From the NCBI GenBank assembly GCA_019637115.1, contig JAHBWH010000014.1, forward strand, positions 1 to 64,000: a stretch of 64,000 bases of DNA, in the 5' to 3' direction. The DNA is from Myxococcales bacterium. GTDB lineage: Bacteria; Myxococcota_A; Polyangia; Polyangiales; Houyiibacteriaceae. A program made the position numbers and the translations under genes. Shown here piece by piece: positions 48,706 to 57,277 of this stretch. Within the stretch, counting starts at the first letter, position 1; each line of letters starts with the position of its first letter. The notes under the pieces were generated by a model, which was given only the letters and a program-made list of their open reading frames with translations, searched no databases and was not told where the DNA came from.

Positions 48706-49875
48706 GTGGGATGGAGGACGCCGCGCTGGGCCGCCTCGGTCTGCGCCTTGTGGCTCGTCGCCGCGGCGTCGACGGCCCACGCACAGCTCGCGCTCGAGTG
48801 GCGGGCGCCCGCGGGATGTCCCCGCGCGGACGCGGTGCGAGCCGACGTCGATCGTCTGCTCGGCGGCGAGGTCCCCGCGCTCGCGGCGTCGGGTGAGATC
48901 GTCCGCACCGCCGACGGCTGGGAGCTCCGGCTGCGCGTCGGCGCCGAAGGCGAGCGCGTGCTCGTCGCTCATGAGTGCCGCCTCTTGGCCGAGGCGACCG
49001 CGCTGATCCTGGCCCTCGCCATCGACCCCGTGCGAGTCGTCGAGGTCGACGAGGGGCCGGCTACCTCGGGGGCGGTCGAGCCACCGCCCGCCCGATCGCG
49101 CGGGGTGGATCGCGGGGAGACCCCTGGTGCGCTCGGGATCCCACGGGGCGTCCCGGGCGAGGCGCTCGTCCGGCCCGAGGACCCCGCCGTGCGGGCTCGA
49201 GCGCAGGCCACGCCGCGCCGCCTGGCACCCGACGACGATCGCGCTGATGCGCCGGGCCCGCCGCGCGCGCGCGACGATCGAAGTGACCCCCCGCGCACGC
49301 GGGATGCTCGAGTTGATCGGGCCCGATCGCGCGCCGCTCGCCGAGTATCCGCGCCGCCGCTCGAGGCGCGCGGCGTCCTCGCCACTGGCGGCGTCGAGAT
49401 CGGCGCCCTCCCGGCCGCGAACGCGACGTTCAGCGCCGACGTTCGGGCGCAGCTCGGACGCCTCGCGCTCGAGGCGGGCGCGGTGGTCTCGTTGCCCCGC
49501 GAGGCTGCGCTCGTCGGGGACACGCCGGGCCGCGGGGGACGCCTGGGCGCAGGGGCCCTGCGTGGCGCGCTGCTCGTGCCTTTCGCGGTCGGTCCGCTCC
49601 GCCTCGCCCCGGTCGTGCTCGCGGAGCTCGGTGTGGTCGGCGCCCGCGGTCGCGGGGTCAGCGACCCGCGGCTCGGTTGGGCCCCCTGGATCGCGGTCGG
49701 CCTCGGCGCGCATGTGGACGTGCGGCTCGGGCAACGCGCGCTCGTCGGCTTGTCGGCCGACGCGCGGCTGCCCCTCTGGCGGCCAGCCTTCGTCCTGGAA
49801 CCGGCTGGCGAGGTCCACCGCGCGAGCCCGGTGGTTGGGCGGTTCTTGCTGCGCGTGGGCGCTTTCTTTCGATGA
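48706..49875 (+). CDS. Exported protein with C-terminal barrel-like region, upstream of an ECF sigma factor
   Basis: The 389-residue product from the GTG at 48706 has a Sec signal (AASVCALWLVAAASTAHAQ). An in-frame ATG at 48601 is possible but gives a poor signal. The first 120 mature residues form a small domain with GCPRADAVRADVDRLLGG and CRLLAEATALILALAIDP. A Pro/Arg/Asp-rich linker follows. The last 130 residues show alternating hydrophobic strands (ALRGALLVPFAVGPLRLAPVVL, IAVGLGAHVDVRLGQRALVG) ending in RVGAFFR with a terminal aromatic-Arg, as in outer-membrane proteins. This two-part layout in front of an ECF sigma gene is familiar from myxobacterial genomes, though I know no name. It may act in sensing at the envelope. 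Confidence 0.72.
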   Translation: MGWRTPRWAASVCALWLVAAASTAHAQLALEWRAPAGCPRADAVRADVDRLLGGEVPALAASGEIVRTADGWELRLRVGAEGERVLVAHECRLLAEATALILALAIDPVRVVEVDEGPATSGAVEPPPARSRGVDRGETPGALGIPRGVPGEALVRPEDPAVRARAQATPRRLAPDDDRADAPGPPRARDDRSDPPRTRDARVDRARSRAARRVSAPPLEARGVLATGGVEIGALPAANATFSADVRAQLGRLALEAGAVVSLPREAALVGDTPGRGGRLGAGALRGALLVPFAVGPLRLAPVVLAELGVVGARGRGVSDPRLGWAPWIAVGLGAHVDVRLGQRALVGLSADARLPLWRPAFVLEPAGEVHRASPVVGRFLLRVGAFFR

Positions 49876-49990
49876 TGGCGGAGGTCTGGGGCGGGGGTCT
49901 GGGGCGGGTTGGGGGCTGGGGTCGCGCTTGGCGGGGCGGCGGGCGACAATCTCGGTGACGGAAGTGGGCGGAGGCGTCCACGGAGGAGTT
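49876..49990. other. Short spacer before the sigma factor, with its ribosome site
   Basis: The 115-bp spacer is G-rich with GGTCTGGGGCGGGG-type repeats around 49885-49905. GGAGGAG at 49982-49988 precedes a GTG at 49991 by two bases and supports that start. Another in-frame GTG at 49955 lacks such a site. Confidence 0.45.
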
Positions 49991-50566
49991 GTGCTCGCGG
50001 TGGGATCCCCAGATCGAAAGGCGGCTAGTGAGGCGAGCGGCGTTCGTCCGCAGCCGGCGACGTCCTTCGAGGAGGTGTACCGGACCCGCTTCGACTTCGT
50101 CTGGCGGAGCGCGCGCCGGCTCGGCGTCGGGGACGACGTCATCGACGACGTGGTCCAAGAGGTCTTCTTGGTCGTGCACCGCAAGCTCGCGGAGTTCGAG
50201 GGGCGCAGCCGCCTCGAGACGTGGCTCTTCGCGATCACCCGCCGCGTCATCAGCGACCACCGACGCTCGGCGCGACAGCGCCGCCCCCACACGCCCCTGC
50301 CCGAGACGCTCGCCGGCCACGGCACGCCGCACCGCGACGCCGTCCGGCAAGAGGCCGCCTGCGTGCTGCACGACTTCCTCGACTCGCTGCCGGACGAGCA
50401 GCGCGAGGTCTTCGTCCTGGCCGAGCTCGAGCAGATGACCGCTCCCGAGATCGCCGAGGCGACCGGAGCGAACGTGAACACGGTCTACTCTCGCCTGCGA
50501 CTCGCGCGCGAGGGCTTCGAACGATGCGTCGCGCGTCACCGCGCCCGCGCGGGGAGAGGGTCATGA
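49991..50566 (+). CDS. ECF-family RNA polymerase sigma factor
   Basis: The 191-residue product begins at GTG 49991 behind GGAGGAG. Region 2 runs through SFEEVYRTRFDFVWRSARRL and GDDVIDDVVQEVFLVVHR, with the DNA-melting stretch RSRLETWLFAITRRVISDHRR. Region 4 contains LDSLPDEQREVFVLAELEQM and the helix-turn-helix APEIAEATGANVNTVYSRLRLARE. There is no C-terminal extension. The stop overlaps the ATG of the next gene (ATGA at 50563-50566), so sigma factor and partner are translationally coupled. The partner is a membrane protein without a recognisable zinc anti-sigma domain, so control may be non-canonical. Confidence 0.94.
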   Translation: MLAVGSPDRKAASEASGVRPQPATSFEEVYRTRFDFVWRSARRLGVGDDVIDDVVQEVFLVVHRKLAEFEGRSRLETWLFAITRRVISDHRRSARQRRPHTPLPETLAGHGTPHRDAVRQEAACVLHDFLDSLPDEQREVFVLAELEQMTAPEIAEATGANVNTVYSRLRLAREGFERCVARHRARAGRGS

Positions 50567-51543
50567 AGGAGTTGAGCCCCGAGGCGAAGTCGCTCCTGGA
50601 CGCGGCGAGAGACGTCGACGACCCGACGCCGAAGGATCGCGAGCGCGTGCACCGGGCGCTCGTCGCGGCGCTCGGCGCGAGCGCGGTCGGTGTGGGCGTC
50701 GCGAGCGGCGCGGCAGCGAGCGTCGCCCCCAGCGCGGCGTCGGTCGCGGGCGGAGGCGCCACGGCAGGAAGCACCGCGGCGGTCGTCAGCGGCGCGACGG
50801 GGATGGCCACCGGCGCGAGCGTGGTCGGGACCGGCGGGCTCACCACCAAGGTGCTCCTCGCGCTCGCGGTGGTCGGCGCGACCAGCGGCGGCGTGTGGGT
50901 CGCTACCGGCGACTCGGCGTCCAGCACGGTCGCGAGCGTCGAGACCGAGGGCACGACGGCCACTGTGGCCGCGTTGGCCACAACGCCGGACTCGCGCCCC
51001 GGCGCGACGCCTTCCGGGCTCTCGGACGAGACCCCGGACGAGGCCCGCGACGAGGCCCTCGACGAGGCCCTCGACGAGGCCCTCGACGAAGTCTCCGACC
51101 TCGCCGTCGACGGCGCGCTCGACGACCGCCTCGCGGTCTCGAGCGCGAACGGGGCCGCGCCCTCCGAAACGCGCGTAGACCCGAGCGTCCGTCGCCCCCG
51201 CGTCGCCCCGAGCCCGAGCGAGGCAGCGACGCCACGACCCGCCGCCGAACCGTCCGCAGCGGCCACCGCGGGATCTCCCGAGACGCTGGCCGCCGAGCTC
51301 GCGCTCCTGCGCCGCGCGCGCGCCCGCTACGCCGCGGGCGACGCGGTCGGCGCGCTCGCGCTCCTCGACGAGCACGCTCGCGACCACGCCGACGGCGCGC
51401 TCGCCGCCGAGCGGGACGGCACACGCGCCATCATCCGCTGCGAGTCCGGCCGAGCCGGCGCCGACGAGTCGCGCCGCTTCGCCGCCGCGCACCCGCGCTC
51501 GCCGCTCGTGCCCCGCGTCCGAAGCGCGTGCGAGTCCCCCTGA
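50563..51543 (+). CDS. Single-span membrane protein coupled to the ECF sigma factor, candidate anti-sigma factor
   Basis: The 326-residue product begins MKELSPEAKSLLDAARDVDD, a short cytosolic helix of about 40 residues. A small-residue stretch (Ala, Gly, Ser, Thr, Val) leads to one membrane segment, KVLLALAVVGATSGGVWVA (about residues 90-110). The periplasmic part has repeats of DEAL (DEALDEALDEALDE), a Pro/Ala/Ser-rich section and a helical pair LLRRARARYAAGDAVGALALLDEHARDHADG like a TPR or YbgF unit. Position and topology fit an anti-sigma factor that holds the sigma through its N-terminal helix, but no HxxxCxxC zinc motif is present. It could instead be an unrelated envelope protein. The first interpretation rests on coupling to the sigma gene. 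Confidence 0.78.
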   Translation: MKELSPEAKSLLDAARDVDDPTPKDRERVHRALVAALGASAVGVGVASGAAASVAPSAASVAGGGATAGSTAAVVSGATGMATGASVVGTGGLTTKVLLALAVVGATSGGVWVATGDSASSTVASVETEGTTATVAALATTPDSRPGATPSGLSDETPDEARDEALDEALDEALDEVSDLAVDGALDDRLAVSSANGAAPSETRVDPSVRRPRVAPSPSEAATPRPAAEPSAAATAGSPETLAAELALLRRARARYAAGDAVGALALLDEHARDHADGALAAERDGTRAIIRCESGRAGADESRRFAAAHPRSPLVPRVRSACESP

Positions 51544-51626
51544 TCCCCGTGATGCCCTCGACCGCGCGCGCCCCGCGTTCGGAGCGAGTTCCCCCGATGC
51601 CTTCGACGTCTTCCTTGGAGCCTCCC

Positions 51627-52718
51627 ATGCGAACCATCCTCTACGACGCCGCGCGGACCCTGCTCTTGTCGGCGGCGCTCCTCTCGATCGGGTGCACGAA
51701 CAGCCGGGTGTTGATTGGCGAGGACGACGCTGGCGCGCGCGACGGCGGCTCGCCGGGCACGCCGTGCGGCCCGAACGTCTGCGCCCCGGGCACCGAGTGC
51801 TGCAACGAGTCGTGCGGGCATTGCGTCGCCCCCGGTGGTTCGTGCACCGAAGAGTTCTGCGCGCCCGTGACGTGCGGCGGGCAGGTCTGCCCGGTGGGCA
51901 CCGCCGAGTGCTGTCCTGGCTGCCCCGGCGAGCGCGCGACCTGCGCGGGCCCCGGCGGAGAGTGCCTGCCGGTCGCGTGCCCTGGCTGCGCGGCCGGTGA
52001 GTGCGGCGACGGCCAGCTCTGCTGTCCGACATGCGATGACGGCTACCTCTGCGTCTCGCCCGAGCTCGGCTGCCCGGAGATCGAGTGCCCGCACCCAGGT
52101 TGCGAGACGTCGGCCGACTGCGAGAGCGGCGCGTGCTGCACCGACTGCACGACGGGCGAAGGCTACTGCACGTCGGGCCCATGCGCGGCCTGTCCGAACC
52201 CCGGCCCCTGCGCCCCGATGGACGCGGCCGGCGTCGGCCCCTGCGACGCCGAGCTGGGCGTCGTGTACGACGGCGGGCGCTGCCACACGCTGAGCGGCTG
52301 CTCTTGCTCGGGCGCCGATTGCGGCCGCCTCTACCCGACGCTCGCGGCGTGCGTCGAGGCGACCTGGAGCTGCCTCCCGACCTGCGAGCTCGACGGCGAG
52401 TGTGGCCTCGACCAGTGGTGCGATGGTTGCGCGCGCGGCTCGTGCCCCTTCTGCGCGGACTGCGTGCAAGCTTGCGCGCCGAGCCGCTGCGCGACCGGCG
52501 AGCACCCGACCTGCCGCGCCGTCCGACCCGAGTGCGGCGCGAGCGGCACGGCGATCGTGGTGGACGGCTGCTGGGTCTGCGTGGACGGCTACACCTGCGA
52601 GCGGCTCCCCGACGGTGATTGCCGGACCACGGGTTGCCCGGACCGACACAGCTGCACCGCGTGCCGCGTGGACGAGCCGTGGGTCTGCTTGCCTCCCGAC
52701 CTCGCCTGCGCGCTCTGA
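51627..52718 (+). CDS. Cys-rich lipoprotein following the sigma-factor pair
   Basis: The 363-residue product from the ATG at 51627 (GGAG about seven bases before) has the lipoprotein signal TLLLSAALLSIGC followed by TNSRVLIGEDD. About one residue in six of the mature part is Cys, in units such as CGGQVCPVGTAECCPGC, GDGQLCCPTCDDGYLC, CESGACCTDCTTGEGYC and TCELDGECGLDQWCDGC. The pattern suggests many disulfides and an extracellular location, as in the Cys-rich cluster at 15876-20073. It lies 83 bases downstream of the candidate anti-sigma gene and could be a target or part of the same unit. The function is unknown. Confidence 0.85.
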   Translation: MRTILYDAARTLLLSAALLSIGCTNSRVLIGEDDAGARDGGSPGTPCGPNVCAPGTECCNESCGHCVAPGGSCTEEFCAPVTCGGQVCPVGTAECCPGCPGERATCAGPGGECLPVACPGCAAGECGDGQLCCPTCDDGYLCVSPELGCPEIECPHPGCETSADCESGACCTDCTTGEGYCTSGPCAACPNPGPCAPMDAAGVGPCDAELGVVYDGGRCHTLSGCSCSGADCGRLYPTLAACVEATWSCLPTCELDGECGLDQWCDGCARGSCPFCADCVQACAPSRCATGEHPTCRAVRPECGASGTAIVVDGCWVCVDGYTCERLPDGDCRTTGCPDRHSCTACRVDEPWVCLPPDLACAL

Positions 52719-52751
52719 TCGGCTCCCCGTTGGGGCCGCCCAGCTCCCAGG

Positions 52752-52824
52752 CAGTTCGAAGTGGCGCCGTGCGAGACGGATCGGACGCAGTCCGCGAAGC
52801 GGCGCGACTCCCTGAAACGACGCT
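52752..52824 (-). repeat. Diverged partial copy C of the 3'-end structured repeat
   Basis: TTCGAAGTGGCGCCGTGCGA...CGGAC-GCA-GTCCG...CGAAGCGGCGCGACTCC follows the order of the central hairpin of copy A, with several substitutions. It lies directly next to the stop codon of the GH31 gene (52825) and also close behind the Cys-rich lipoprotein stop (52718). Outer stem pairing is weaker than in copies A and B, so this copy is decayed. Confidence 0.5.
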
Positions 52825-54705
52825 TCAGTCGCCGAGCGTGACCACGAGCTCTGCCGCGCTCGCGGCGAGCTTCACCCAGACGGCCTCCCCGTCGATCCAA
52901 TAGCCGCTCGCGGCGGCCCGGAGCGCTTCGAGATCGGCAGCGGACGCGAGGGCCTCACCGTCGACGCGGACGCTCGCGGGCACCGCGCGGGGCACCAGCC
53001 GCAGCAACGTCGGCTCGCGCACGCGCGAGAGCGTGAAGGCGCTCGAGCCGAAAGAGAGCGTCGTCGTCTCGTCGTCTTCGTCGTGCACGACGAAGGTCGA
53101 GCCAGCGACGCTCTCCCACGCGAGCACGGTGGGGACGTTGGCCCCATCGACGCCGAAGCCCGTGACGGCGTTGCGAGGCCGCAGCGGGACGATGGCGCCG
53201 CTCCTCACGAAGACTGGCACGCGACCGAAGGCCTCGGCGCCAGCGAAGGCCTCGAGCGTCGTTCCGCCGGCGTAGCTCGCCGTGAGCTCGTACCAATCGT
53301 GCCAGCGGTCACCCTCCGGCAGCGCAGGCAGCGCGACGTCGCGGACGCCGACCGGCCGCGTGGCGTCGCCGGGCTCGAAGATCGGCGCGACCAAGAAGGC
53401 GTCGCCGACGAGGAAGCGCCAGTCATCGTCCCAACCCGCGACCTCGCTCACCACGGGCGCCATCATCGTCGCGCGCCCGGCGTACGCCTCCTCGGCGAGC
53501 GAGTACCAGAAGGGCACCATCTCGGAGTGCAGCGTCGCCCAGTACGTGTAGGCGGGAAGGATCCGCTCGGCGTCCTCGACGTTCCACGGCTCGAGGTTGG
53601 CGCGACCGTGGAGCTGGAAGAAGGGCATCATGCCCGCGAGCGCGATCCAGCGGCCGAAGACCTCGCTGTCGTAAGGGATGATCTCGAGGAGGTTGTCTTC
53701 GCGACGATCGAGGTAGCCACCGACGTCGCTCCCGATCACGACGTAGCCCTCGACGGCCGATCGGAACGAGTGGTCCAGCACGTCGACGACGCCGGTCCAG
53801 TCGCGGTGGTTGTCACCGACCCAGACGACGGGCGCGTGCTCGGGGCGCGCGTGGAAGCGCGCGGGGTGGTCGTAGGAGACGTCCCACGCGCGCACCATCG
53901 TGAGGAAGTCGCGGCCGCGGCGCGCGACGCCGTAGCGAAGGAAGTCCGCGTAGTAGGCCTCCGAGTACTCCTGATGGGTGCGCGGCCCGGCAGCGGTCGT
54001 CACGTCCTCGTGGGTGAAGGGCGCGCGGCGGATGTAGCTCTCTCCGAAGTCGAGCTTCCATCCGTCGATGCCCGCGTCGAGGACGAGATCCTGCTGTTCG
54101 CGCCACCACGCGACCGCCAGCGGGTTGAAGAAGTCGAGGGCCGCGCCGTTGCCCTTCCACCACGCGTAGTCGCGCCCGTCGTTGACGAAGAAGCCGCAGC
54201 GCTGCCCCTCGCTGTAGTTCGGCGATGGGCCGCGGTAGGCGTCCCCGCCGTCCTCGGCGTCGAAGCTGAAGCGGTTCACCATCTGGGTGATCCACATCAC
54301 GATGCGGACGTCGCGCTCGTGCAGCCACTCGACCATCTCCGGGAACTCCGGGTAGCGCGAGGGGTTCGGGACGAAGGTGTTGTAGTGGGTCTCCCATGGG
54401 GAGTCGATCACGACGACCCCGACGGGGATGTCGCGATCGAGGAAACCCTGGACGAACGAGTAGGTGTCGTCGCGGTCCGAGATGTCCTTCGAGATCCACG
54501 GCTCGAACGCCCAGCGAGGCGTGTGCCGCGCTGGATCGGTCAGCGGCTCGGCGGGCTCGCCCTCCCAGGTGCATCCGGGTCCGGCGTCCACCCCCGCGTC
54601 CTCTCCAGCGTCGGCGCCCGCGTCGGGGAGCGGGCCGTCGTCGTCCCCGCAGGCGACGAGCATCGAGAGTAGCAACGACAGAACCAAGCGAACGCGAACG
54701 ACCAT
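52825..54705 (-). CDS. GH31-family glycoside hydrolase lipoprotein, N-terminal sandwich absent
   Basis: The 626-residue product has a lipoprotein signal (RLVLSLLLSMLVACGDDDG, ATG at 54705) and an Ala/Asp/Gly-rich tether. The GH31 barrel follows: PVGVVVIDSPWETHYNTF, GWKLDFGESY with catalytic nucleophile Asp219, and VVWVGDNHRDW with the acid/base Asp298. GYVVIGSDVGGYL, RWIALAGMMPFFQLHGR and FLVGDAFLVAPIFEPG complete the catalytic core. A C-terminal beta-sandwich ends the protein. Classical GH31 enzymes carry an additional N-terminal sandwich of about 200 residues, which is missing here. Alpha-glucosidase, alpha-xylosidase or related activity is expected on surface-accessible oligosaccharides, and the exact substrate cannot be read. 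Confidence 0.93.
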   Translation of the reverse strand: MVVRVRLVLSLLLSMLVACGDDDGPLPDAGADAGEDAGVDAGPGCTWEGEPAEPLTDPARHTPRWAFEPWISKDISDRDDTYSFVQGFLDRDIPVGVVVIDSPWETHYNTFVPNPSRYPEFPEMVEWLHERDVRIVMWITQMVNRFSFDAEDGGDAYRGPSPNYSEGQRCGFFVNDGRDYAWWKGNGAALDFFNPLAVAWWREQQDLVLDAGIDGWKLDFGESYIRRAPFTHEDVTTAAGPRTHQEYSEAYYADFLRYGVARRGRDFLTMVRAWDVSYDHPARFHARPEHAPVVWVGDNHRDWTGVVDVLDHSFRSAVEGYVVIGSDVGGYLDRREDNLLEIIPYDSEVFGRWIALAGMMPFFQLHGRANLEPWNVEDAERILPAYTYWATLHSEMVPFWYSLAEEAYAGRATMMAPVVSEVAGWDDDWRFLVGDAFLVAPIFEPGDATRPVGVRDVALPALPEGDRWHDWYELTASYAGGTTLEAFAGAEAFGRVPVFVRSGAIVPLRPRNAVTGFGVDGANVPTVLAWESVAGSTFVVHDEDDETTTLSFGSSAFTLSRVREPTLLRLVPRAVPASVRVDGEALASAADLEALRAAASGYWIDGEAVWVKLAASAAELVVTLGD

Positions 54706-54793
54706 CACACGACGATACCCCACGTAGTGGCTCGCATCGCAAAAGGTTCGTGTCGCGTCGCGCGACGCCGTCCTCGCAGGCCGCGCCGGCGCG

Positions 54794-55816
54794 TCAGAAG
54801 GCGAGCGGCGGCGTGCAGTGGTGCGCCGGCGCGCTCAGGTGCGTGAAGAGCTCGCCGTCGCCGGAGGCCACGCACACGCCGACGTAGTGAAAGACGAGCT
54901 CGCCGACGCTCGCGTCGGGCGCGCGGAAGAGGATCGACCCCCACAGCCAGCCCACGCCGTTGCACGTGCCCGCCGCCGCCTCGGGGTGGTTCGCGCCGGT
55001 GACGAGGCGGCCGATGGGGCTCGTGACCTCGGCGAGGATGCTCGAGCCCGCGGGCGCCGTCGCGAGGGCCGAGGTCCGGGACCGCGCGAGCCCCTCTCGA
55101 AGGTTGGCGTGCGTGAGGCCGCCGCGAGAGCGGTCGACGAGCTCGTTGCCCGGGTTCAGATGCCGTGCGGCCATGGGGTACGCAGCCAGGCTCGGCCGAT
55201 ACGCGCCGAGCTCCGTCGCGGTCCTCGGCATCTCGGCGGCCGTGTACGCGGCGAGGTAGGCGTCGTAGACGGTGTGCACGCCGCCTTCGGCCACGCACTC
55301 GCAGCTGTCTTCACCCTCCGGCGGCATCGTGCCCCCGGCGCAGTGTCCCCAGCGCCCGTCGGCCTCGCAGACCTGGCTGCCCCACGCGCAGCCCGCGGGT
55401 GGGGCGTCGGTCGGCCCGGGGTAGCAGAGGCGCACGGAGTCGGGCTCGCAGCTCGGAGTCGGGGTGGGGACGAAGCCGGGGTCGGGGAGCGGGAGCGGGA
55501 GCTCGGGCGGCGGGATCAGGTTGGGCATGAAACCCGGATCGGGGAGCGGGAGCGGCCGCGACGGCGTGGGGAGGCTCGGGTTGGGATCCGTCCCCCAGCC
55601 CGGCAGGCCGCTCCCCGCGTCCGGGCAGGCCTGCGCGAACTCGCCGCCCCACTCGACGCACCCTGCGTCACCAGTCGGTCCGACGTCGGGGCGCTCCGAC
55701 GTCCCTGCGTCGGTGTGGTGCTGCGCCAGGCTCCCGCGCTCACACCCCGCGAGCGCGACGGCGCCCAGGAGCACCATGAGGATGTCGAGTTTCCGTCCGC
55801 GCTGCGTTACATCCAT
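54794..55816 (-). CDS. Lipoprotein with proline-rich repeats and a Cys-containing C-terminal domain
   Basis: The 340-residue product from the ATG at 55816 has the lipobox LLGAVALAGC followed by ERGSLAQ. Residues about 60-140 are Pro-rich with the phrase LPLPDPGF repeated (PLPLPDPGFMPN, LPLPLPDPGFVP). A Cys-pair region (CEPDSVRLCYPGPTDAPPAGC, CEADGRWGHC) recalls tails of myxobacterial surface proteins. The C-terminal 150 residues (YDAYLAAYTAAEMPRTATEL, NGVGWLWGSILFRAPD) belong to no family I recognise. It lies 88 bases upstream of the GH31 gene on the same strand, so the two could be co-transcribed. Confidence 0.78.
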   Translation of the reverse strand: MDVTQRGRKLDILMVLLGAVALAGCERGSLAQHHTDAGTSERPDVGPTGDAGCVEWGGEFAQACPDAGSGLPGWGTDPNPSLPTPSRPLPLPDPGFMPNLIPPPELPLPLPDPGFVPTPTPSCEPDSVRLCYPGPTDAPPAGCAWGSQVCEADGRWGHCAGGTMPPEGEDSCECVAEGGVHTVYDAYLAAYTAAEMPRTATELGAYRPSLAAYPMAARHLNPGNELVDRSRGGLTHANLREGLARSRTSALATAPAGSSILAEVTSPIGRLVTGANHPEAAAGTCNGVGWLWGSILFRAPDASVGELVFHYVGVCVASGDGELFTHLSAPAHHCTPPLAF

Positions 55817-55900
55817 GCAGGAAGTTTTCGCCAACAACGGACACGATGCAAGCCGGCGGATCCCTGACGGCGGACGTCGAACGACACGCACGCCGGTCCG

Positions 55901-57277
55901 TCAACGCGCGGGGCCGACCCAGACCTGCTGCGCGTTGACGAGCTCGCGGATGCCATGCGGCCCGAGCTCACGACCATAGCCCGAGCGCTTGATGCCCCCG
56001 CTCGGGAGGCGGGGGTCGGTCTTCACGAGGCCGTTGACCACCACCTGCCCGGCGAAGATCTCCTTGGCCAAGGCCTCACCACGCTCGGCTGACGTCCACA
56101 CGCTCGCCGCGAGCCCGTAAGGCGTGTCGTTCGCGACCCGCACAGCGTGCGCCTCGTCCTCGACCCGCATCACGACCGCGACGGGGCCAAAGGTCTCCTC
56201 ACGCGCGGCCGGCATCGCCGCCGTGACGCCCGTCAGCAAGGTCACGGGGTAGAAGTATCCAGCCCCCTCGGGGAGCGAACCGCCCAACACGGCGGCCGCG
56301 CCCGCCTCGACGGTGTCATGCACCTGTCGGTGCAGCTCCGCGCGGAGGTCGGCGCGCGCGATCGGCCCGACGTCCGTGCGCTCCTCGCGCGGGTCGCCGA
56401 CGACGAGCGGTTCGAGGCGCTCCCGCAAGAGCTCGACGAGCTGGTCGTGCACCGAGGGCACCGCGAGGATGCGCTTGGGCGCGATGCACGACTGCCCCGC
56501 GTTGATGATTCGCGTGCGCGCCAGCGCGTCCGCGGCCGCGGCGAGATCCGCGTCCTCGAAGACGAGCGAGGGGTCGGAGCCGCCGAGCTCGAGGATGGTT
56601 CTCTTCACCTCCGAGCCCGCGATCGAGGCCACCGCGGCGCCGCCTCGGGTCGAGCCCGTGAACGAGACGCCCTCGATCCGCGGGTCGCGGATCACCGCCT
56701 CGACGGCCGACGTCTCGATCGGGAGGTTCGACATCACGCCCTTGGGCGCGCCGGCCTCTTCGAAGACCCGCGCGATCGCCGCGGCGCAGCCCGGCACGTG
56801 AGGGTCGTGCTTCATCACGCACGTGTTGCCGGCCATGAGCGCGGGCGCGCAGAAGCGGAACGCCAACCAGAAGGGCGCGTTCCACGGCAAGATCCCGAGC
56901 ACTGGCCCGAGGGGCAGGTACTGCACGTAGCTGCGTGTCGCGTCCGAGCCGATGACGTCCGTCTCGAGGTAACGCGCGGCGTGCTCGGCGTAGTGCTCGG
57001 CACACCACGCGGACTTCTGCACCTCGGCGCGCGCCTCGCGGATGGGCTTGCCCATCTCCTCGGTCATCAGGAGGGCCAGCCGCTCGACGTCCTCGCGCAT
57101 CCGCGCCGCGACGTCGCGGAGCACGCGCGCGCGCTCATCGAAGCTCCTCGCGCGCCAGCCCCCGAACGCCTCGTTCGCCGACGCGAGGATCGCCTCGGTC
57201 TCGGCGGGGGTGGCGGCCTTCACCTCGCGCACGACCTCGCCCGTCGACGGATCCGTCGCCCGAAGCACGCCGCTCAT
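55901..57277 (-). CDS. doeC: Aspartate-semialdehyde dehydrogenase of ectoine degradation (DoeC-type, SSADH-like)
   Basis: The 458-residue product is an NAD(P)-dependent aldehyde dehydrogenase of the succinate-semialdehyde dehydrogenase branch. It carries the catalytic Cys264 in NAGQSCIAPKR, the general base Glu230 in LELGGSDPSLV, SFTGSTRGG and the C-terminal PSGGIKRSGYGRELG. In ectoine breakdown DoeC oxidises L-aspartate-4-semialdehyde to aspartate. This assignment relies on the adjacent DoeA- and DoeD-type genes. Its start codon overlaps the DoeA stop (57274-57277, ATGA), so it is the last gene of that unit. A general SSADH role is the alternative. Confidence 0.85.
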   Translation of the reverse strand: MSGVLRATDPSTGEVVREVKAATPAETEAILASANEAFGGWRARSFDERARVLRDVAARMREDVERLALLMTEEMGKPIREARAEVQKSAWCAEHYAEHAARYLETDVIGSDATRSYVQYLPLGPVLGILPWNAPFWLAFRFCAPALMAGNTCVMKHDPHVPGCAAAIARVFEEAGAPKGVMSNLPIETSAVEAVIRDPRIEGVSFTGSTRGGAAVASIAGSEVKRTILELGGSDPSLVFEDADLAAAADALARTRIINAGQSCIAPKRILAVPSVHDQLVELLRERLEPLVVGDPREERTDVGPIARADLRAELHRQVHDTVEAGAAAVLGGSLPEGAGYFYPVTLLTGVTAAMPAAREETFGPVAVVMRVEDEAHAVRVANDTPYGLAASVWTSAERGEALAKEIFAGQVVVNGLVKTDPRLPSGGIKRSGYGRELGPHGIRELVNAQQVWVGPAR

